A stretch of 15,801 nt of DNA from Lobulomyces angularis (Eukaryota > Chytridiomycota > Chytridiomycetes > Lobulomycetales > Lobulomycetaceae): positions 10,548-26,348 of the forward strand of contig JADHYX010000314.1 in assembly GCA_027604685.1 (NCBI GenBank), given 5' to 3'. Positions 9,496-15,801 of the stretch are shown here, piece by piece. Positions within the stretch are counted from its first letter, which is position 1. Each line of letters opens with the position of its first letter. The position numbers were made by a program, and so were the translations under genes. The notes under the pieces are model-generated. The model searched no databases, was not told the origin of the DNA, and was given only the letters and a program-made list of their open reading frames with translations.

Positions 9496-10193
9496 TAATC
9501 AAGATATTTTATAAGGGAAGAGAAATAAATCATTTTAGTTAATTTTCAATTATTTAATTTTCAAGATTATTATTTTCATGAAGTTTTTATTTTTATTATT
9601 TGAAATGAATTCATAGAGAAATACTTTTTCAAATATATTTTATCGATTAAATCTATTTTAATGCAATGTAACTATCAAGAAATTTTTAATTTTTTTTCCA
9701 ACCATTTTTACATTACGTATACGTGTACTGTAATTATTATTTTTCTTTAATAATTACATCTATTAATAATTCATTTATATTTATTTAAATTTGGTAATAA
9801 ATTAAAGATAGAATTTGTGAGTTTGTTTTGAAAGTGTGTTCTGAAAAAAAATTGCATTTCTTAAAATTCCTATAATTTTCCGACGGAATATCCATTTTTG
9901 TTGAAAACTTTAAATCAACACCTGTCAAAATTTCTCGAAATATCTCAAAATAGCATAGTTAAAAATTTTTTTTACAGATGTATTAGTTTTTAAAAATAGA
10001 AATTCTGTACAAAATTTATTAATTTCAATTATTTAAATAGCGTAAATTGTTATTAAATGTTAAAAAAAAAAAAAAAAAAGGGTAAATTTTATAAACTAGG
10101 CGTAAGGGAAGAAGCCATTTACAACTTGCATCTACCAATAAATGATATTAAAAGAGAGAATTTGTAAAATTTGTATGAATTTCAAACAAAAAA
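9496..10193. other. Intergenic region between the LRR gene and the S9 peptidase gene
   Basis: About 700 bases without a convincing coding frame. The left part should be the LRR gene 3' UTR, with candidate poly-A signals at 9524-9529 and 9796-9801. The right part must hold the promoter of the peptidase gene and includes an 18-base A run near 10062-10079, but I see no distinct TATA box close to a sensible start site. No RNA gene, repeat family or mobile element is recognisable. Confidence 0.55.
9524..9529 (+). terminator. Candidate poly-A signal of the LRR gene
   Basis: An exact AATAAA lies 29 bases after the TGA stop at 9493-9495 and is followed by T-rich sequence. A second exact AATAAA at 9796-9801 could be an alternative distal signal. 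In such AT-rich DNA the hexamer occurs often by chance, so the assignment is tentative. Confidence 0.4.
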
Positions 10194-12864
10194 ATGACAT
10201 TTCTGGACAGCTGCATAAGTTGCTCTAATAGCAATACGGAAAAAGGTGTACATCCCTTAAATTTTGATGACAATCCCATAGTTCCCATCGCTGAATTCGT
10301 TACTAATGCCACTCGTAATTTCTGTAAAGTCTCTCATGATGGTAATTTATATTTTATTATTATTTTTTTATAAATAATTATTATATCAAGGCAAATTTGT
10401 TGCCTTTTTAGCGAAGGGACAATCAAAAAACAAAACTCTTCAAGTGGAAATTCAACCACTTCATGCATACCTTCAAGGATCTAATGAAGGGCACAAAGTA
10501 GTCGTAACTCACCCAACTCATGACATTCGGTAATAATTTTTCACTTTTTTTCCTGTAATATTTTTGAATTTAGAGGTTTTACTTGGTCACAGTCTACCTC
10601 CAATTACATACTATATTGGCAAGATAAAAATGGAAATGAAAATATGCAACTCTTTAGAACAAATATACATACTTTAGAAACTATTTGTTTAACTCCATTT
10701 GAAGGTAAAAAAAGATTATCAAATTTTGTAGAAATTTTAACATTTTTTTGGATCAAACCCATTAATTTTTTTTTTTTATTTTTTATTTTCTAATTATTCT
10801 TTTAAATTCTGTCTTAATAATTATTATTTTTTTTTTTTTTTTTTTAGATGTTAAGTTAGGGTTAGTAATAGATAATTTCTACATCTACCAATCAAAAATA
10901 AAACCTAATAAGTGTCTAGTAGCTTTAAACATCAATGACAAAAGTTTTTTTGATATTTACCACTTGGATATAGAGTCTGGTGAAATTGAAATTTATTTAA
11001 AAAATCCTGATAAAGCTTCATTATTTTATTGTAATGATAACCTGGATGTTCAGATTTATTGTAAGTTGGCCGAGGATGGATCAACTGAAGTCTATTATAA
11101 CGAAATTTCTTTAGGTGTGTGAGATTTTCATTCACAAAAAATTTTTTAATTTTATTTAAAAACTCGTTTAGGAGAGTGGAAAAATATTATTAAAGTTGAA
11201 GCCACAGACACTGTTAGCATTGTTTCGTTAACGAGCGATGGAAAAAGTTTAATTTACAGATGCAGTACTAATGAAGCCTGCACAGTTTTGTTACAGTACG
11301 ATTTTAAGAGTAATTCCCAGCAAGTACTTTCAAGAGGAAGTGTTGATGTTGCGAGTGTTAAAGTTAATCCTAAAACAAATCTAGTCGAAGCTGTTTGCTA
11401 CGACTCAGGAAGAAGAAACTGGGTCATTTTGGATAAAGAAGTTAAAGCAGATTTTGATATTTTAGTTGGTTTAGATGAACAGGCTGATATTGAAATTTAT
11501 TACCAAACTAAAGATAACAATTTTTGGGTTATCCAGACATTTTTTGGAAATAAACCAACTTGTTACTACCTCTATGAGAGAGAATCAAAAAAATTGTCTA
11601 AACTATTTGCCACCCATCCTAACCTTGAGAAGTACAAATTTGGAAAATGTGAATCAGTCAATTTTATTGCCCGGTAATATGCTTTTTTTATTTAATTTTT
11701 TTTATTTTTCTTATAGCGATGGGCTACAACTCCAAGGTTATTTCACCTATCCTTCAAATTTTTCTCCAGATTTGAAATACCCAATGGTATTACTCGTTCA
11801 TGGTAATTAAAAATAGACCAATTTTTTATTTTTAATAATAATCTACTGATAGGTGGACCATGGTAATGGAAATAAAAAATTTGTATTGAAGAAATAAACT
11901 TTTTTAATAAAGGAGTAGAGATAGATATGGATTTGGTTTAGTTGCACATTGGTTGGCAAACAGAGGATATGTTATCTTTCAACCTAATTTTAGAGGTAGC
12001 ACAGGATTTACTAAAGAATTATTGGTAAAAGGATATAAGCAGTGGGGTAAAACGATGCAAACAGATTTAATGGGTAAAAAAAAAATACGTTCCAATCGAT
12101 AAATTATAACCATTCTTAAAATAAGACGCCGTTGATATGGCTGTTTCGAAAAATTTTATTGATAGGGATTACATTGCTATCTTTGGAGGCAGTTATGGTT
12201 TGATAATCTCATACCTCTTTTCACATCTAATTTTAATAGGTGGTTATGCAGCACTAGCGGGTGTTGCATTAACTCCAGAATTTTTTACATGTTCTGTTGA
12301 TATTGTCGGACCTAGTAACATTCACACTTTACTTAATTCACTTCCACCTTACTGGTAAATAAAATTAGAATTGGTTTTTTGTGTAATTAATTATTAATTT
12401 TTTTTTTTACATTATTAAAGGGAACCTGAGAAAAGAAAATTCAGAGTCAGAATAGGTGATTTAGAAAAAGAAAGTGAAATGTTAAAAGAGGTTTCTCCTT
12501 TATATCATGCTGAAAAAATTGTCAGACCTTTATTGATTGGCCAAGGTAAAAACGATCCAAGAGTAAAGACCGCTGAAAGTGAGCAAATTGTCGATGCTAT
12601 AGAACAAAATGGTGGAAACGTATATTATGGTATATAATAGAATCAACTGTTTTTTTTTTTTTTTACCCTTATTTTTCAGTTCTATATCCAAATGAGGGTC
12701 ATGGATTTTCTTCACCTGTAAATCGCATTGATTTTTATAGTAAAACAGAATTATTTTTAAGTAAATTTATGGGTCCCAAAACAAGAATTCAGCAAGGGTT
12801 ATCTCTTGACGTTAATGTTGAAGGTAGTAGTGCTATTGTTAAAATTATTGGCAAAGGATTTTAA
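10194..12864 (+). CDS. S9-family serine peptidase (acylaminoacyl-peptidase / prolyl oligopeptidase type)
   Basis: Twelve exons (10194-10341, 10412-10529, 10574-10704, 10848-11114, 11172-11673, 11717-11802, 11853-11862, 11913-12073, 12126-12197, 12240-12354, 12421-12629, 12680-12864) give 667 codons, the usual size for the family. Family role: hydrolysis of short or N-acylated peptides, with an N-terminal beta-propeller gating a C-terminal alpha/beta-hydrolase domain. The propeller should span about residues 60-390. The hydrolase domain shows HGGPW 417-421 (oxyanion region), GGSYGG with nucleophile Ser497, NDPRVK with Asp582, and EGHGF with His614. The Ser-Asp and Asp-His spacings (85 and 32) are typical, so the enzyme looks active. 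No signal peptide is visible, so it is probably cytosolic. The block [20 protein letters not shown] is, from memory, very like bacterial S9 enzymes, so old bacterial ancestry is possible. The chosen ATG has A at -3. Confidence 0.92.
11853..11862 (+). other. 10-nt microexon encoding the core of the HGGPW motif
   Basis: Between two introns of 50 nt each (11803-11852 and 11863-11912) only ten bases, GTGGACCATG, are kept. With the flanking exon ends they read CAT-G|GT-GGA-CCA-TG|G, that is His-Gly-Gly-Pro-Trp, the conserved oxyanion-loop motif of S9 peptidases. The frame on both sides is only restored if exactly these ten bases are included, and the upstream intron carries in-frame stops if retained. 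Confidence 0.85.
12198..12239 (+). other. 42-nt stop-free intron inside the catalytic GGSYGG motif
   Basis: The intron starts GTTTGA and ends AATAG, with a plausible branch sequence CTAAT about ten bases before the acceptor. Removing it restores GGSYGGYA, which is nearly invariant in the family. Its length is a multiple of three and it has no in-frame stop, so the unspliced mRNA would encode 14 extra hydrophobic residues two positions after the catalytic Ser. Confidence 0.8.
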
Positions 12865-12925
12865 CAAAAATTTCTTAGAAACTATGCTTTCTTCTTTTTT
12901 TCTATTTTTATATGCTTTTAAATAT

Positions 12926-12931
12926 AATAAA
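12926..12931 (+). terminator. Candidate poly-A signal of the S9 peptidase gene
   Basis: An exact AATAAA begins 62 bases after the TAA stop at 12862-12864, preceded by a T-rich stretch. The position suits a short fungal-type 3' UTR. The hexamer is frequent by chance in this DNA, so confidence is moderate. Confidence 0.45.
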
Positions 12932-13446
12932 CATAACTAAATGAAAAAATATTTTATAAATATTAATTAGGATGTTTTCAAATCCATAGTATCCAACGAG
13001 CTATTTATTTTTACATATAATAAATAGAAGATAATGGGTTTGGATTTATTAGCTTAAGAATTAAGAAAAAAAAAATTGAATTTTTTAAAAAAAAAAGTTG
13101 CTTAAAGTAATAGCTTTATGATACTGAATGGATACTGATAAAATCAATAATTCTGGATTCAAATAAGAAAAAAGCAAAAACTCTTGTTTGACTGCTTTAC
13201 CTCTATGTTCTCATTAAAACTATATTTAATAATTTAATGCCAAACACAAACAATTTTTGTAGCAATCGGAAAACTTAAAAAAAAGAAGTTTAAAAATTTT
13301 TAAAAACACTAAAATAAAAACAATGGAAGCACCAAATAAAAACTATTTATTGATAATACAAATGGTATGATAAGCTGAACATAGAAACTTTTATATTGTC
13401 CGTCAACATCAATAACTAAACTACTTTTTAATTTTTTTTTATTTCT

Positions 13447-13594
13447 TTAAAAAAACCACAGTTTAATTACAAATGGAAGTGGCAACTCATCAGTTTCTTT
13501 TAATGAAGGATGGTTAGTGTTGATATCGTTTTTATGTCCAGTGGAACGTAATTGACAAGCCAAGAAGGATCTTAAATTGTCCTTGCAATATAAT
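13447..13594 (-). other. Possible - strand coding exon or GC-richer remnant
   Basis: Reading the - strand from 13593 gives about 48 open codons to TAA at 13447-13449, after a possible AAG acceptor. The frame begins LYCKDNLRSFLACQL, which contains a C-x9-C spacing. A second open stretch lies further along on the same strand (about 13375 down to 13306, LVIDVDGQYKSF). Base composition is clearly less A/T-rich than the surroundings and resembles the exons in this window. However, the + strand is also open over part of it, no start or partner exon can be assembled, and open runs of this length are expected a few times by chance. Function unknown. Confidence 0.2.
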
Positions 13595-14247
13595 CTTTAC
13601 GTATTTTTTTTAACATTTTACTTCAACTTTATTTTTATTGGGAGTATCAAAAGTCAATTTATTTTAGATGACTTGCAGTCACTAAATTTATGAAATATAA
13701 TTGTACATTTAAAACATCAACTGTTACCAGTTAATTGTGATCAATAGCTGGCCTACCGGAACTTGATAATTTTTATTGTACCTGTTCTATTTTTTATTCT
13801 TTTTTAATTTAAAATATTTTTGTGTTCTTTTTTTGATTAATGAAAATTTTCTAATTTTTGATTTTTTTTTTTATTTTTTGCATGTGGCTGAGGTATTGAA
13901 TACAGATTCAACCAAAATTGGTGTAAGTGCCCTAATAGGCATTCTTTTGTTTCTCTGTAATAAATTATATTTAAATTGTTAAATTGATTAAATTGTTGGT
14001 TTTTTTTTCTTTTTTTTTTTTAGCATTTTCTTCTTTATTTTTTTTGTTTGCAATATTTTAAATTCAAAAAATTGCTACTATTTTAACTAATTGCTTGAGA
14101 AATAAATAAAAAAAACCATATTCTGTATTAAGATCAATCCGATTTCCAAAATGCCCCTACAAGTCTTTTAATAAATTCCGGATTTCTGCAGTATTTCAAA
14201 TTTGCTATGCAAAACAAATTCAAGGACTTTCTTTTAAAAAAAAAAGC

Positions 14248-14265
14248 TAGCGCCTCTTAGCGCTA
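14248..14265. repeat. Small hairpin/direct-repeat element upstream of the zinc-finger gene
   Basis: TAGCGC (14248-14253) and GCGCTA (14260-14265) form an inverted repeat around the six-base loop CTCTTA. The same hexamer TAGCGC also recurs directly at 14258-14263. It is one of the few GC-rich spots in a very A/T-rich upstream region and lies just before the palindromic CArG-type box, which suggests a regulatory role. Confidence 0.4.
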
Positions 14266-14269
14266 CGAG

Positions 14270-14283
14270 TTCCTTATAAGGAA
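14270..14283. promoter_or_regulatory. 14-nt palindrome containing a perfect CArG-type box
   Basis: TTCCTTATAAGGAA is a perfect palindrome. Its core CCTTATAAGG (14272-14281) fits CC(A/T)6GG exactly, the established binding site of SRF-class MADS-box factors, to which fungal Mcm1/SRF-like proteins are related. It lies about 55 bases before a TATA box and about 145 bases before the zinc-finger start codon, a normal promoter position. No direct evidence of binding exists. Confidence 0.45.
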
Positions 14284-14335
14284 AGTAGTACAACAGACAA
14301 GTTTTCTCCTTTTTCAACAACTACACAAAGTTTTT

Positions 14336-14343
14336 TATATAAA
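14336..14343 (+). promoter_or_regulatory. TATA box of the zinc-finger gene
   Basis: TATATAAA lies 84 bases before the start codon at 14428, preceded by a T run and followed by a less A/T-biased stretch. With the CArG-type box just upstream it forms a sensible core promoter, which would give a 5' UTR of roughly 50-60 bases. TATA-like words are common here, so the support is the position and the context. Confidence 0.45.
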
Positions 14344-14381
14344 TGCGTATAAACATATTCAAAATAAAGTAGGTTTAAAAT

Positions 14382-14430
14382 AATAATAAAAATATATAAT
14401 AATAAAAAAATATATAATAATAAAAAAATG
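14382..14430 (+). repeat. Tandem A/T repeat running into the zinc-finger start codon
   Basis: Three near-identical copies of AATAATAAAAAAATATAT follow one another: 14382-14397 (two A shorter), 14398-14415, and a third from 14416 that is interrupted by the ATG (14428-14430). The repeat forms most of the predicted 5' UTR just before the start codon, so slippage there would change leader length but not the protein. Confidence 0.7.
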
Positions 14431-14922
14431 CTCGAACTTAACAATAATCAAGACCATCTACCCACATACCAACTTTATCATCAAAGTCCACTCGAACAAT
14501 TTTTGCAATGTACTGAACAGCTATTAGAAATTCCTTTCCATACAATACCATCCATTAATAATCCTACATCCTTGCCTCAGCTGTTTCTTTCTTCTCCTCC
14601 TCAATTCGATTTTAACATAAATTCCACACTTCCTCTTTACAATTCTTTACCAAAACCACTGCATTCACCTCAGCAGATACGCTTTCAAAATAAATTGTTG
14701 AATTGCCAATACCAGTTTTCTTGTCCACTTTGCTGCTCTGTTTTTAAAAGAAGTCACGACTTGAAGCGACATGCAAAAAAGCATTTAAACATTAGACCTT
14801 ACGTATGCACTGGTTGCTTTAAAGGTTTTACTAGATCTGATGCTCTAAAAAATCATACAAATGACAAAGGACAGTGTAAATTTCTATTTGATCGTCGAAA
14901 AACCGAAAATAAATGTTGGTAA
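14428..14922 (+). CDS. Small two-zinc-finger C2H2 transcription-factor-like protein
   Basis: A single uninterrupted exon of 164 codons with A at -3 of the ATG. Residues 1-95 are low-complexity, rich in Gln, Asn, Ser, Pro and Leu, as in fungal activation or linker regions. Finger 1 has Cys99, Cys102, His115, His119 (C-x2-C-x12-H-x3-H) with the helix KRSHDLKRH. The linker LNIRPYVC is a variant of the usual TGEKP type. Finger 2 has Cys127, Cys130, His143 and then Cys150 (C-x2-C-x12-H-x6-C) with helix TRSDALKNH, so it is C2HC rather than C2H2. Paired fingers with RSHDLKRH and RxDALxxH helices are typical of fungal nuclear regulators of the Crz1/Azf1 style; the precise target cannot be read. A short basic tail, DRRKTENK, could help nuclear import or DNA binding. 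It is the only intronless gene among its intron-rich neighbours. Confidence 0.87.
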   Translation: MLELNNNQDHLPTYQLYHQSPLEQFLQCTEQLLEIPFHTIPSINNPTSLPQLFLSSPPQFDFNINSTLPLYNSLPKPLHSPQQIRFQNKLLNCQYQFSCPLCCSVFKRSHDLKRHAKKHLNIRPYVCTGCFKGFTRSDALKNHTNDKGQCKFLFDRRKTENKCW

Positions 14923-15006
14923 TACTTAAAACAAGATTATTACGGTTTTAATTTCTTTAGAATAGATTAGAATTTTTTATATATTTTTATTTTTAGATAA
15001 TTTAAT

Positions 15007-15012
15007 AATAAA
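15007..15012 (+). terminator. Candidate poly-A signal of the zinc-finger gene
   Basis: AATAAA occurs 85 bases after the TAA stop at 14920-14922, downstream of T-rich sequence. It is the first exact hexamer after the stop, and the distance is plausible for a short 3' UTR. The hexamer is common by chance here. Confidence 0.4.
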
Positions 15013-15603
15013 ACTGATTTTCAAATTTTTTTGATATAATATAGATATTTTCAAATATATGTTAATTTAGAAAAAAATATTTTTTTAGTGTTCATTTCTG
15101 AATAATGTTCTTTTATAAAAAAATATTTTTTCTCAAAAAGTGAAATAAAAAAAATTGAAAATTTTAAGAATTAAAAAATTTGTGAAGAAAAGCTTTAACT
15201 TTAATTTTTAATCAATGTTATGTTAAAGAGAAAAAATAAAGCAGAAAAATATCACGTTCCAGTAATTTTAAGTGAAATAAGTAAGAAATTTGTTACCGGT
15301 TTGTTACCAAAACATTTTTTACTTTATTGCTGTTATGTCAACATGTAATTTACTCAATTTCTTCCTTTAAACTTTTAAATGTAATAATTTTCTGAATCTG
15401 TTAAAAATGAGAAATTAAATAAAATTAACTAATTTTGAAGTTTCAAATCTCAAAATAATTTTTAAAGTTTTTATTTCTTATAAATGTAATTAAACATACA
15501 AAAATAGAAAATAATCTCTCACATTTAAATTTCCATTGTCCTAAGTAAATTTTATAGTCATTACTGAAGTTAAATTCTGTGAATTATTAAATTTAAAAAA
15601 ACT

Positions 15604-15660
15604 CGGCCATCCATCGTTGGCTTTGGCTTTTGGCTCGCAGTTTCTCTCTGAAATTGTACT
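15604..15660. other. Isolated GC-richer patch of unknown nature
   Basis: Bases here are roughly half G+C by eye, against about a fifth in the flanks, and include GGCTTTGGCTTTTGGCT repeats. On the - strand the patch reads RETASQKPKPTMDGRVF after a possible CAG acceptor; on the + strand it reads LGHPSLALAFGSQFLSEIVL. Both frames close soon after (one on each side), so neither is called as a gene. It could be an exon of a gene beyond the window, a remnant, or a regulatory element. Confidence 0.25.
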
Positions 15661-15801
15661 AAGACACTAATTAATGGCATATTAATGGATTCAAAAAAAT
15701 GATATCTTGATATGCATTTGAATCCTATAAATAAGCACTAAAAGGAAGAAAATAAAAGTGGATAAAATTAAAAATTACCTGTTAAATTACCTTAAAAAAA
15801 A

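Larger units (their letters stand above)
12865..14427. other. Long intergenic region between the S9 peptidase and the zinc-finger gene
   Basis: About 1.56 kb without a supported gene. The peptidase poly-A signal lies at the left end and the zinc-finger promoter elements at the right end. The middle is mostly A/T runs. A few short open stretches with exon-like base composition occur on the - strand around 13300-13600, and near 13870-13945 on both strands, but none can be assembled into a gene by eye. No tRNA, rRNA or snRNA pattern was recognised. Confidence 0.5.
14923..15801. other. Right-end non-coding region
   Basis: No supported gene in about 880 bases. It holds the zinc-finger 3' UTR, long A/T runs, a short direct repeat of TTTGTTACC (about 15289-15308) and a GC-richer patch near 15604-15660. 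On the - strand, splice-like AG|GTAA words near 15770-15790 could belong to a gene entering from the right, but no frame supports it. Confidence 0.45.

Noticed and set aside
11475..11810. A 111-codon frame overlapping the peptidase.
   Set aside because: It reads the wrong frame of exon 5 and crosses an intron; the S9 frame carries the conserved motifs.
13660..13930. Possible tRNA in the gene desert because of short GC-containing words.
   Set aside because: No T-arm GGTTCGAATCC-like box or cloverleaf pairing could be found.
13776..13982. A 68-codon + strand frame.
   Set aside because: The first half is T-run Phe/Leu; the end (LNTDSTKIGVSALIGILLFL) looks somewhat protein-like but has no start, splice partner or recognisable family.

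Overview
The window reads as AT-rich (roughly three quarters A+T by eye), intron-dense eukaryotic nuclear DNA. Introns are mostly 34-77 nt (longest 143 nt) with GT donors and TAG, or less often AAG or CAG, acceptors. TGA is used only as a stop. The C2H2 zinc-finger style (FKRSHDLKRH / FTRSDALKNH) and the C-terminal membrane module of the large receptor-like gene look fungal. My best guess is an early-diverging, very AT-rich fungus, for example an entomophthoralean/zoopagomycete or chytrid-like lineage. This is inference, not a sequence match.

Layout, all four genes on the + strand. (1) 95-1876: the 3' two thirds or so of a PRPF39/Prp39 gene, a U1 snRNP-associated HAT-repeat splicing factor, six exons visible, cut off by the left window edge. 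(2) 2213-9495: a 43-exon gene that I joined exon by exon into one continuous 1728-codon frame. It encodes a signal peptide, about 47 animal-like 'typical' 24-residue leucine-rich repeats, a Cys cap, a transmembrane helix, and then a second membrane module (TM - extracellular domain - TM - PWG - cytoplasmic tail). Twenty-two exons are exactly 72 nt, one LRR each, with phase-2 introns. (3) 10194-12864: a 12-exon, 667-residue S9-family serine peptidase (acylaminoacyl-peptidase/prolyl-oligopeptidase type) with an intact Ser-Asp-His triad and a 10-nt microexon that completes the HGGPW motif. (4) 14428-14922: a single-exon 164-residue transcription-factor-like protein with two zinc fingers.

Intergenic DNA: 1877-2212 is T-rich and short. 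9496-10193 holds the receptor 3' UTR and the peptidase upstream region. 12865-14427 is long and mostly unassigned, with a GC-richer patch (about 13447-13594) open on both strands. 14923-15801 has no supported gene but holds a sharp GC-rich patch (about 15604-15660). The zinc-finger gene has a TATA box, an exact CArg-type box inside a 14-nt palindrome, and a tandem A/T repeat running into its start codon.

There is no operon or shared pathway: the genes look like ordinary neighbours. The most notable object is the LRR gene. Its exons are nearly all frame-neutral single-repeat cassettes, it carries a recent cassette duplication, and it fuses an LRR receptor to a separate membrane-protein module. 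All exon boundaries were inferred by reading frame and splice sites only.
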